Source of the DNA: Lates calcarifer
Taxonomy: Eukaryota; Chordata; Actinopteri; Centropomidae
NCBI RefSeq assembly: GCF_001640805.2
Contig: NC_066836.1
Coordinates: 3,234,071 to 3,298,070 of the forward strand
Direction: 5' to 3'
Length of the DNA stretch: 64,000 nucleotides
Shown: piece by piece, positions 1 to 17,000 of the stretch
How the letters are laid out: every line of letters starts with the position of its first letter
Numbering within the stretch: position 1 is the first letter of the stretch
Translations under genes and position numbers: made by a program
Notes under the pieces: model-generated
What the model saw: the letters and a program-made list of their open reading frames with translations, nothing else
The model's database searches: none
What the model was told of the DNA's origin: nothing

Positions 1-2307
1 TAATCTTTGCATTTTTGACATTTCTCAGTGTAAAAAGAAACATTGGCCTTTAATGTTCTTTAAGGTTCACCTGTACAGTTGTTGACTTTTAACAAGGCTA
101 CCTGTGATGTTAACTACTGAGTGACAGACACAGAGTTCTATGACCACTTAAAATCACTCACACTCTTTAAGCAGACACGTTCTTTTTCAACACTTCCATA
201 TGTCTTACTTTTTGACAAAACATTGACATTGTGGCTTTAAAATGGTTTTCTAGAGAGAGGAAAATGGTGCTAGAGTTTGTCCAATTGTGAACTGAAGGGA
301 TTTTAATAAATGAGAGATCAGAGAGTTATATCAACCCACAGAGGAGTGTGCTGAAGTCATGTAACTGAAGCTAAAACATGCATATAGTGAAAATGGTACA
401 GACAAAACTATGGTCCTAGTCTCTTCTCAGTTCATCGGTAGAAAAAGACAGAAACCTCTAGACCTGAACACAGCTCAGCTGAACTGGTTAGACTGGTTTT
501 GGTACCGTTTAGTCTGATCATGGGTTGTTTAAACCAAGACTGAGTAAAGATAAGACTCAGCCTGAGGGTGAGACTTAACAAAACATACAACATCAAAACA
601 GACTCATGATTGAGAATGTTGTCATTACTCTAAAGGACACCTTGTCTTTTAAGACTAAGCCTTTGACACATCAGCTGATATAAATTGATTTGATCTTAAT
701 TTGACAGAACCTTGCTGGCAGAGCATGCCACATTTCATGAGAACATGTTTCCAAAACTCTGTACCTTTAACAGCAAGTTACAGCCCACTTGACGTACGTG
801 CATCTGCACCATCTTATACTACATAGTAGTAAACCATTGCAAAACTGAATTGCTTTTCCAAGTGCTCCACAATTCTGTCTCACGTCTGGGTAATTTTGGA
901 GAATATGACTTATTTCTGATATAGTTTTGATATATTCAACAAAGAATGCACAGAAATGTAGAAATGGCAGTCATTATGAAGCTGATATATAGTTATTTTT
1001 TCTATTATTTGGGAGTTTAGAGGAGTCTGTCTCGAGACAAAAAGGGCAAAGGTGTGACTGTATGGATCAGAGCCTTTATAAAGCTATTCAATAACGCACT
1101 ACTGCATTCGCAACCCCCCGCTTGGTGTGTGTGTGTGTGTGAGAGAGAGTGATCTATTTAACAGGACAAGGCCACTTACATAAGGCATCAGTAAGGTCAA
1201 CAGTGCATTTACAGATAGAAAAAAAGAGAAGAGCAAAAGTGAAGAAAAAAGAACAAAAATCCCATAGTCAAGACAGTTGCCAAGCAATAGTGGTATCCCC
1301 AACTTATCAATAAAAAAATGACTGCCTTATGTGTGTTTTTTTTACAATACTATGATAGCATAATATGAAGGTAGCTGCTCTTGAATGGAATTTTGTTGTC
1401 CTATAAGCAAACAGGTGAGCAACACATCCCCAGATCCCATGCAACTTCTGTTATAATGGCGATAACTGTTTGTGTACAACCGTTGTTTTTTTTTTTTCTT
1501 TTAAGATACAGAGCTTACACAATGGACAACAAAATGAGCTTTATAGCGTGTATGGTTTGAGACAGGCTACGTAATACATTGCACATTTAATAGCTGCACT
1601 AAACAAAACGACCTCCCACTTTTGAATAGGGAGCTGTAGTTCCACCTCCGGGCACAAAGGGGGCGCTCTCTAGAAAATCAGCTCCACAAAACAACCCCCC
1701 CCCCCACTCCACTCCACAGCCAATAGACTCAAACAGCACAGACAGAACTTTTTTTGCTTGCATTCATTCTCAGAGAGACAACAAATATCCCCCCCAAAAA
1801 CCTCCCTCACATAACAACATCCCCTCCACGTCATTCATTCATTCGCGTTCCACAATGCAAGCTCCATCTGCTCCATAAAGCCAGCACAGGCACCCAGTCA
1901 CAGGCACTCACAGTCCCCATGCACACAGGCAAACACACTGTCATTGGAGGACCGGCACCCCCACAGGAGTCTTGTAATCCTCCAGGAAAAAAGCGTCGAA
2001 CACCATACAGAAGAGTCTCTTCCCATCTTCTCCAGCCCAGATTTTTCCCATTTTTAAATTTTTTTCAAGTCTCTCCCCGCCCTCCCGCTCCTCTGTAAAA
2101 GCCTTTCAAGAGCAATCTCCACAGCGAGGTGTTGGAGGCACTAAGTATGGTGCAAATAATAGCCTGCGTTGCTTCATGTTTTTCCACTGCCTGGAACACG
2201 GCGGTGCTCCTGTTAACGCTCCCAGGACACACCGGCCTCGCTGATCCCCCACAGGTCGGGACAATCAACCAGAATCATCCCACAGAGCTCTCGACAAGGA
2301 GGCCATC
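1..2307 (-). other. klf6: klf6 3' UTR and downstream flank
   Basis: Sequence after the klf6 stop holds no supported coding region. No AATAAA is seen on the minus strand here. ATTAAA variants occur at about 1591-1586, 307-302 and 54-49, which would give 3' UTRs of roughly 0.7, 2.0 and 2.25 kb. KLF6 3' UTRs in other vertebrates are long, so the transcript may continue past the window edge. A GT/GA microsatellite lies at 1125-1149 and an oligo-T stretch (A-rich on the mRNA strand) at about 1484-1498. Where the UTR ends is not determined. Confidence 0.6.
1125..1149. repeat. (GT)n(GA)n microsatellite
   Basis: Eight GT units run into a short GA run, inside the presumed klf6 3' UTR. On the mRNA strand it reads CT then AC repeats. 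Confidence 0.9.
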
Positions 2308-7644
<5,337 letters not shown>

Positions 7645-8420
7645 TTCACTCCTAAGATGCAGCCACAAGTAGAAGCGAATTCAAGCTTGTAGGGAAAACG
7701 AAGCCTGTTGTGTTCAAAGAGAAGCTGGAGTCTTGGCTGTATTTGCATGTATAATAGTCGGGAGTCGTGCGCTTCCAGTGGAGATTTTGAGCGTGTGACG
7801 CACAGAGAGCGCACAACACTGAACTCTCCAAAAGTCCGAGAGCGCACTGCAAACTTCCCCACCGATTCAAAATTACAGACAAACCCACCCCCATGTGATT
7901 ACATTACGTTTCTGTACGACAACCAATGGGCTGGCAGGAGCGTATCGCCCGCCTACCAGACCACCCCTGGCCAATAACGAGCCAAAGCCGACTCATCCTG
8001 TCTGTTGTGGTTGGTGCGCGGTCCGAAGCATCTCCGGCTCCCATTGGACTAAATCAGCGCTATTTTTAGAGCGCTATATAACCCAGACTCCTCTCGTACC
8101 TAAACGAGGAAGTCGAATTTTCTACTGATTCAAATGTGGGTTTGAACTTCTGCTGAGCGCCGGCAGGAGAAGCGCTGGCTGCTGGCCGCCGGTGGCGGCT
8201 GTGAAACTGCGCTTCAGTGTGGCTAAATAGCAGCACTTCACTGTTTTTAATGTCATCACATACACTCCACCGACATCTCCTCTCCTGGGGTCTTAAACAT
8301 CGAATGTAAAGAGAGGACGGCTGCAGTAAAAGACTGACGCTGGTTCAGTAGTTCGCTCTGTAAAGCGCAAACCACAGAGACGATATTACGAGTCGCCTAC
8401 AAACTCAGGGGGACTGTCAA
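7645..8420 (-). promoter_or_regulatory. klf6: klf6 5' UTR and proximal promoter region
   Basis: The sequence upstream of the klf6 ATG is CpG-rich, densest at about 7940-8220. Visible motifs are an octamer (ATGCAAAT on the minus strand) at 7741-7748, CCAAT boxes at 7923-7927 and 7971-7975 (plus) and 8043-8047 (minus), CACCC/GC-box-like runs around 7950-7967, a MEF2-type CTATTTTTAG at 8060-8069, and a TATATA core at 8075-8080. If that TATA is used, transcription would begin near 8045 and the 5' UTR would be about 400 nt. A shorter UTR from a TATA-less start is equally possible. The CACCC motifs fit possible KLF self-regulation, which is inference. Confidence 0.55.
8060..8080 (-). promoter_or_regulatory. 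MEF2-like and TATA-like core motifs
   Basis: CTATTTTTAG (a match to the MEF2 consensus CTA(A/T)4TAG) is followed 6 nt later by a TATATA core, with an inverted CCAAT (CCATTGG) just on the klf6 side at 8041-8047. The TATATA core is self-complementary, so it does not fix a direction. Confidence 0.35.
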
Positions 8421-8668
8421 AGATCTGATCAATTTCTGTGCTCTATGAAATAAAACTGATAGACTTCTTCTTTTCATAGCTGCCCAGAGATCCCTGAGAA
8501 TTATTATGAGTCTCCCTGTGACCATGTAGACAGTTTTAATAAGCTATTAAGTTATAATAGAGTTGCCATAAAGATGATTATCCACAAAATGCTGTGCAGG
8601 TTATTGTAGAGGCAGCAGCTTGAGGCATATCATGAGGGACAGGTTTGCTACTGCTGAAGATAATGTTC

Positions 8669-8672
<4 letters not shown>

Positions 8673-8712
<40 letters not shown>
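8673..8712. repeat. (TG)20 microsatellite
   Basis: An uninterrupted TG run of 40 nt, about 1 kb upstream of the klf6 ATG. Confidence 0.97.
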
Positions 8713-8714
<2 letters not shown>

Positions 8715-8720
8715 ATAATC

Positions 8721-11700
8721 TCAATCACCTGTGGCTCTGTCTTTCCAAGAAAGAGAGCTTACTTCTCTTGCAGCAAAGCATTTTTACAATTCTCGATTAC
8801 GATCATGAAACCACATTGTCGGGTTGTTTCCTCTTCAAGCAGGAAAGAACAAGAGGTAAAAAAATAAAAAGCGCGGGCCAGTGATGCTGCATGGTGAAAG
8901 CTCCTAATATAACATCCTCAATATATCTCTAGCCACACTGGCAGTTGTCCAGAAATGTATTTCCCTTTTTCTCTCCTTTCAATATAGGTAATCATTGCTG
9001 TTCTGTGATCAGTGCCTCCCCAAATACCCTCTCACTGACATCAAAGACGCATGAATATTACTCAAAGGTAACAGGCCTACATGTTGATATATGAAGAGAT
9101 TTATGTCCTTGATATGTGCTCTGCCTCATGCTGTATGCTGTTAGCAAAAAATATCATACATCATGTCAAATGTCAATGTAAAATGTCATATCTGCTTTGG
9201 AAAAGTCTCATATTTCATTCTTACATGTCTTTAAAATACAGAGGAACCAACCTGTTATAGGCTTTTATTTTGTTAAGTGAGTAAAGTTCCTAAAATACAG
9301 TTAAACAGCACTTTGATTAGTTTAAATTTGTGCGCTCTCTTTTTTCAGTGGAGAACATCTTATTTAATTTCAGTCCTCCAGTCAAAACACTATGACTAAT
9401 ACTGAGCTATTTAGCTCACTAACGCCAAACATACAGAGCATGTGAGTAAAACTACATATCCAGTTGCATAAGATATGGGATAAAGTTGAAGTCAAGCGGA
9501 ACAACAGTGGCATTGACGAGTTAAAGGCAGGCGATGTGACAAACAACATGTTTGGAACAGAGAGCCATTGTTTGACCCATTGGCCCGGTCGAGCGCCTCC
9601 ACAACGGAGTCTCTTTTGTTGAGATCTCAGCTGTGGGCACATTTGCAGCACTCAGCAGTATCACATTTTGTCATGAGTGTATGGGGTTCAGGGACAGAAA
9701 GCACATGGATGGGGTCTTGTTGTGATACAGATCATAGGTAATAGAAGGGAAGAGTCATGCTTCCCTGCAGCATTGATGATTCATTGTTGACCTTAAAAGC
9801 AGTGCACAGGGACAATAGAGTATTTATATCAAAGCACATACTGTGTAAATGTTCAGATAAAACACTTCTCTTTATAAGCAACATGCAGCTGGAGAATGCA
9901 GCAGGTATGGGGAATGGGCCTGTGCATGAATTTGTTTAGTGACAAGAAAATATATAAAAATCACCCCACTATCATCACTGGTTCAACAATTTAGCACACA
10001 GGCTAACATATTATATGCCTTAATATATGCTACATATATTGTTAGGATTAAGTAATGGTGGCATAATGCTGCTGTCTTGTCTTGTGAGAGTTACTGTAAT
10101 GAATAAGTTCCTACTTGGTAATACTGTTGATATCAATATCCAAGTTGTAATCACAACTGGTGAACTCATATCCTGACACTTCTGTTGTCATCACAACAAG
10201 CAAACACAAAAGAACAAAAGAAAACTTGTGCTCCGCTGTGAAACTTCATCAGAATAAATTCCTGTACATTCTTCCTCTTGGCAGTAGAAGTCACTGAGTT
10301 TCTGGTGCAAAGACAGCATGAGTCATATGACTGTATAGAACCAGTTGCTATGAAGCAGTGACTGATGTTGATGTGTGATGCACGTGGCGGATGCTGGTCT
10401 GTGACAGAATAAATCCATAGCAACAAAATAATGAGCATAAACAGCACAACGACAAGCACCATTGCTCTGTACTGGTCAGGCCTTGTTTATGTGTGTATTT
10501 GGACACGTCACATGCACTGCACACTGCACTGAGGATGTGTTTGATTAGTTGGTACTTGTCAAGAAACATATAACATAATGAGAGCAACTCAACATCACAT
10601 ACAGAACAGGCCGAAAGAGCGAGATGTACATAGATGATCAAATATAACTAAACATTCTTTTATATGTATATCATTTTATTTATTTAGGTTAAGATTATTT
10701 TAGGTGAAAATTCAGTATACGTTAAAATAGATGCTACAATGTTATGCTGGCACAGCACCCAAAACCACATAAGCAGCCAGCACCGGACATGTATAGGCCA
10801 CAAAGCCAGTTCTGTTCTTTAAAAGTGTAACCACAGATAATGTCATGGATCAAGCAGGGAAAACAAACCAGCCCTGTCTCTCATCCAACACACAGTTTAA
10901 AAATCCTACATTTGGAAAGAATGCCAAAAACCGGTCACTCACTTTTAATTAGCTGTCCTAAAATTCTATGCACAGCAGATAATAGCCAGTTCTTAATTTG
11001 CAAACAGTGTCTGGTGCCTGATTAGAAATACACAGTTGCAATTAGGCTAAAAAGTTTTCTTGTTGCCATTAGGAAAGAAAAGTCAGATAGCATAATAACA
11101 AGTGACAATGATTTAGAAGCTGTGCATGTTGCTGTGTCTATGTTTTTGACTGATCTTCTCGCAAATGTATGCTGTTTGGTGGGATTATTACCAATTACCA
11201 TTTGGATGTATGAGAGAGTTGATTTTGCTAACATATTCAGTGTAGCACCCCGGCTGCCTGTCACTTGAACCTAATCAAAATGCAAAGATATTCACAGTGA
11301 AGAAAAGTACTGTATGTAAAAGCATAGAGAAGGCACAATGAGCAACAGTCTGTGGAGTGACTGCAGCAAAAACAACCAGAGTTAATGTAATTGGTTCATT
11401 ACATCACATGTCTTATTGATCTTGAGTTTTGATGCAGTGTAGATGAGTCAGAATCATAAGACCTCGGTCATATGGATTCCTGTTGCAGTGTTCAGAGGAG
11501 CAAACATATGAGACTTCTTCTCCCCTTCTTCTACAGCTGCTAAAGTGCTTTTGAACAAGTTTTCTCAACAGTCCAACAGTACGACAGAGTTATATTTGAT
11601 GACAGCCGAGAGGTGAACATGAGTAAGCAGACTCCGTTCACTTTCCCTGGATGAGTAACAACTGTGAGCGGAATCAACAAAGATCCTAAGTGATGTTTAC

Positions 11701-13944
11701 ATAGTTGCTTGAAAATAAGAGCCTTGGTGCCCATGACTAGAGCATTATTCAAAACATAACCAAATAAAGACAGAGGACATCTTTGCTAAGTCATAAGGGG
11801 GTGGGGAGGATTGGATGAATACCTAATGCAACCAAAACAGGAGAAGCTAAAAGAGATATGCTCTTTTATACTTAAAGGGGCAATTTGTAAGTTTTCTCTG
11901 CTGCTGATGGCACATAGCAAAAGAACCCATCCATGTTATCTGCTACACTGTAGTCAATGTCCACCTCTTTGTAAATGTAACCACATGAGGAGCCTATGCT
12001 TTCTGAGAAACAGCAGAAACACAAAAAACATACAGATTATTACTTTGGAGAGCAAAGCTCATTATCCATACTCAATAAAAGAAATAATCGATAATAGACA
12101 TTGAATGACATTGAAAAAGATTTCCATTAGGGAATACAAAATGGTATGTAAATGTAAGTAGAATGTAATAGAGTTAATTTAGGAAATAGAAGGGTTATTT
12201 ACTACAATACTGGAGAACAAATAGAAGTTTATTTTATCTGAGACTGGAAGGTAATAGAAATCACATCTCTTGCAGGCTCTTGCACATTGCACTATGACAC
12301 ATACCAAGTGCATTTCAAACAATTTAATTATCAGAATTCTGATGAGCTGAATCACCTAATTTGTGACACAGTGCCAGCCTATAGATAGAAACATAACTCT
12401 GAGAGAGAGCCTATAGGAGTAACCCAGAGTTACATTCAAGAGACATGAACACAAAGAGAGGTCAACTGTGGCATGTTTCCCACATCTATCAACTGTACAT
12501 TAGATGAGTCATGACTCCACTTCATCCCATTGGAGGAACACGTCATCTGTTCATCTCAAAGATGGTGACAGGTTCAGATGACCTGACTGCAGCATGTTAA
12601 CTGTTTGCTGGAATGTTGCATTCTGGGTTTGAGCATCCCAGGAGAGCACTGTGGCGGTGATCAGAGAGGAAATGAGAGTGAGGGTGAGTGCCTGCATGTA
12701 TGGCTCAGCATGTATGGAAAGCTTTTAAGTGATGTAACATGCAGTCTTGGGTAAATTCGCTTCTGGTGATATCATGTCCTAAAAGCAAAATGACAACATG
12801 AAACACTTCTCCAACCATCAGGAAAATGCTCATGTGTGGAGTCCCTGAATGACTTTTATGTCTGATGCACTCTGTCTGCTACAAGCTTGGGAAAAACAGA
12901 AGCAGTGTGGCAAATGTATTAATGTGCTAAATACTGTGTAATGTCATCTGGCAACCTCTTATGTCTTTTTGAGCAGCCAATAGCTAACGTTAACAAGAGA
13001 GTGAGCCACGTGCCATCTGGCAGTCATAATGTATTGCTGGGCAACAGCAAAAATGTGCACTACAGTCTTAAATATGTTGTGCATCTCCGTTCAATTCACT
13101 GAACATAAAGATAATATCAGCTGAGCCACGACAGAGCAACACTTCATGCAGATTCATTTCATACTTTACTTAAAATACAATAATCTGAAGATTCTACATG
13201 ACATTGGTGCTTGCATATATTTAACTGGCCAATGTAGTGAGTTGCCAGATTACATTACATTGCAGTGGTGCAATAGAAAGTTCTGAAACAGCACTGACAA
13301 CACTGACAGCATCGTACCTCCAACCAACAGGATGATCTATTTGAAATGAATGAAGCACTGTGGTTTTCTTGCCACACTCGTCTGAAATGCACCAAAGACC
13401 CCAAGTTGAAGCATTCAGCTGTCATTAATTTCAGTTCAGGTTAACAAACAGTACTCCATTTTATTTCAGGTTGTGCCATGATTGGCTAATCATATTGCTG
13501 TAACACCATGTGTCAAAAAACACGGTTGTGTTTTATAGATGTGAGCAGCAGCCTTGGAAGGCAAAGTACTCTCCAGTGCAGGTGTATCTGCGTTCATGCA
13601 TGCATTTACTGTGAAAGGATATCTACCTGTGCACACACGGCTCACCTATGCATGGATGCACTTATTCCACTCTGTGTGTGTGCATGTATACTTATAATCA
13701 AAGAGCCATTTACTGAAATACTAAGCGATGGCCAGGGTGAATCATATTTAGGAGGGGCAAGTCACAGCTGACTGAGTCATCTTCGTCTTGTGACCAGCTG
13801 CTCTGTGGAAACAGAGGCCTTCACTTTACCTTGACCAATAAACTGTGAAGTGTATCAATCTGCTGAATTTCTCTGGTTTGGTCCATGAAGAAAAAACATC
13901 CGCATATTGAATAATGCATGCCTGTTGAAAATATGACAGAGCAG
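8721..13944. other. Intergenic stretch without a recognised gene
   Basis: AT-rich sequence with stops frequent in all frames. No exon with family resemblance and no RNA gene is seen. A possible left end of a mobile element (TTAAAGGGGCAATTTGTAAG) occurs at about 11872, but no matching right end was found. Confidence 0.6.
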
Positions 13945-14030
13945 GACCAAAGGGTTAGAGAGAACAGCCAAGAGCCAGAGAGTCACAAGTTTGATCCCTG
14001 TGAAGAGCCAATGTGACTGTCAAGAACAGT
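13945..14030 (+). mobile_element. Decayed tRNA-derived SINE fragment
   Basis: A GTTAGAGAGAACAG segment resembles a degraded tRNA A-box region. About 30 nt later comes CAAGTTTGATCCC (about 13985-13998), which resembles a pol III B box. The order and spacing fit the tRNA-like head of a teleost SINE. There is no intact cloverleaf, so it is not a functional tRNA. The tail is not delimited. Confidence 0.45.
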
Positions 14031-17000
14031 TTTAAAGTAAAAAGTGGGTTTGATCACATGTGACTGAACAAAATCTTTCCATTATTTGATACATTTTTAG
14101 AATATATGCTTTAAATTGTTTTACTGTCTGTATGTGGTTGTTGTTTTTTAAATATATGTACCCAGAACCCATGGAGACTGAGGAATTTACCACCGAAATA
14201 AAATAAAATTGAACAATTCAACATCTTCGAGCAAAACGGTAAACCAACCATTCCACAAGATTGCATCAGCTAAATGTGTGAGATGTAAAAAATGTAAAAG
14301 TAAAGTATTGATTTCAGTTTAGGGACGTACAGCTGTTATCATCAGTGAGCGCTGAGGTCAGTTGTTTTAGCTTTGCTTTAGCTCTGGAGATTTATCACCT
14401 CTGTTGAATCGTAGCGAGGGAGAGAGATAAATTGAATGCTGATCCTCGATAGAATAAGAAAGCAGCTTCGCTCCAAAGTGAGATATATGTGAGATATCAG
14501 TCGATGCATTTACACCTTAGAATGTGATTGATGGTGCAAAATGAAAACACCAACTTATCAACAATTATTATTGAGGGGCAGCTTGAGTTCTTGGTTGGAA
14601 AAGAAAACACTTTTCATACTGTTACTGAATGATTCGCCTAAAGTAGTTGCATTTTTGGTGGTGGATTATTTTAAATAATCTACATGTTTGCAATCTGTTG
14701 CCATTTTAGGAGCTTCCTCTTCAATCCCACATGCTGTCAAAAACCCTCTATTGTCCTTTCAATTGTTCTCTACCATCATATTAAACTGAGGACATTTGAG
14801 TGCCCATCACTCCCACAGTGCAGGACCACAGTTTTCAAAGACAGGCGCAATTTGGCTCCTCATCTCCATTATCAGCCCTGCGCGTAGAAAGCGCCTTGAA
14901 TTAATGAGTCGAATCATCAGAATCTCAACCTGACAAAGCAGAAAAAAAGATGAGAGCAGGTTTGAAAATGACTAAACTGCACCTCGGGAGTTCATGACTG
15001 CATGTTATGAATGAGATGTGCAGGGTCTGTTAATCCTCCTAATGTAAAAAAAATACAAAACCATTATGGACAAGTAGTATTATACTGCACCACTGCTCAT
15101 ATTCTTATCAATTATGTTGCTTCTAAAACTCTGGTATACTTAATCTTTGGGACTGGAATGTAAGTGAGTTCACACCAGATGATTTTGTGGAATACCTTTA
15201 CTGAAAAAGGACACACAGATGAACTGTTATCTGACAGTTCACAGATAATTGAGCGCTAGCTAAAGGTCACAGCTTACGCACATGTTTAACATATATATCA
15301 CTGGTTGTCATAGAATCTACTATTACAGTATGTTAATCTGACAGTCAGAGTCACACTAAGACTGCTTATATGAGGGTTGCAGTTTTGCTAATCATCTTTC
15401 CCTCCTAAAATCTGTTTAACAGCAACTGTGTGAAGCAAAATGGAAGCGGCACTATAGAGAGCTAAAAATGATTTGTAGGTTACAAAAACTTGCACGTACG
15501 GTCCAAGTAGCACACATCCTGTTGTTCATGAAAGGAAGCCTCCGTATCCCTGCAAATGGGAAATGCAGAGGACACAGATGAATTGATAGGAAAAACAGGT
15601 AGTGGAAACAAACATTTGACAGTGCAGCTAAAGATATGGCAGCGGCGTACAGACACTGGAGAGAGTGGAAAGATACTTAAAGGTCCTTGTAGCCAACATA
15701 GGAAAACATGCTGATGGTTTAAGTTGTGTCCCAGTTTTATCCAGTTTCAGCTTGTTTTAGCGTTTCATATTTTATGTTGGTAATTTTTCTTTCCTTTCCT
15801 GTTTCTTTTTGTTTTCTGTTCACTAATGCTTCTTTTAGGTGGCAAAATGTTTCCTGTGAATGATGTATATACCTCCATAGTCAAAACTAGATTTGAACAG
15901 ACATATCTGTTATGTAACATTCCCACTGATTACTCAGGGTTGTTTTGGGTTGTTATGTCTCTACTGGCTGTTACAGAGAAGCCCCTCAGTCTGCAGAAGC
16001 AGTGCATTCAGACTGCTGAGTTTTATTTTAACCTTTGTTTATCCAGAGAAGTTTGGCTGAGCACGACGTTGCCTTTTTTAAATTCATTCATTCATGCTGG
16101 GCAGCCACACTACACTGGTTCTCTCAGCTATATTCAGCAGGATCTACCTCATTGTCCCTGTTCAACTCCAATTCCAAGTCCGGCATGCTTGAGGAGTGTA
16201 CATCATGGGAGATTTTTTTTTTTCTGCCCTCTTCATCCCACTCAGCCCAGCCCCAGCAGCTGTGAATGTGATGATAGGAGTGAATGACCCCAGAGGACCT
16301 TGCATGACCCAACCCCCCATCCAGACCTCCACCGCGGCTGCCATCACATAATACAAACAGGAACGTGACCCCTTCCTTCCCACTGTAACCCAGACTGGGA
16401 ATCCAGCCCCCCTTCTTCCACCACTCCAAGGGGAATCCTCCGCTCGATCAGCGGCATTCCACATCCTGTCTGACTGAGTCTCATGCAAAGAGACAAAACG
16501 GTGAGTGGAAGAATTAACTATGAGAACCTGAAAAAACATGATAAACAATTTCTTTAAAATTAAATAATGTGATGACATTATAAAGTTAAAATATATAAAT
16601 ATACTGTTTCCTTTGTTCTGAGTGTAGAACAACATCACCAGTGGGGAATCAGCCACAGATTGGTCAGCACCATGACAAAACCAGAATGCCGTGGAATTCC
16701 CTAACAATGTGTGCAAAGGCTGGAAAGCTGCCTAATAGCACTGGCAAAAAATAAATCATCTATGTGTCTGTCGTGGTCATGCATATTCAAATTATGTGTA
16801 AATCACATTATAATCTCGTAATAGCTATTTGTAGTGGGAGCCTTCCGAGCCATTTGCCCAATTCATTTACACTTTGCAACACAAACTTCCCCAGTGTATT
16901 GCTGTTAGCTTTTTCTAAAAGGTATAAAGATGCCGGGATGGCAGGGCATGATGATGCCAGCTCTTAAAGTTGAAGCAATTTGCGCTTGTGGTTGGAGAGG

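Noticed and set aside
11871..12080. TTAAAGGGGCAATTTGTAAG as the left end of a mobile element
   Set aside because: No inverted right end was found nearby, so borders cannot be supported.
15826..16287. 153-codon plus-strand open frame starting with ATG
   Set aside because: No domain, no homology that I recognise, no splice or promoter context; length is compatible with chance in 56 kb.
16162..16716. 184-codon minus-strand open frame
   Set aside because: Its first codon is TTG rather than ATG, and the translation shows no recognisable domain. It overlaps the frame at 15826-16287 on the other strand.
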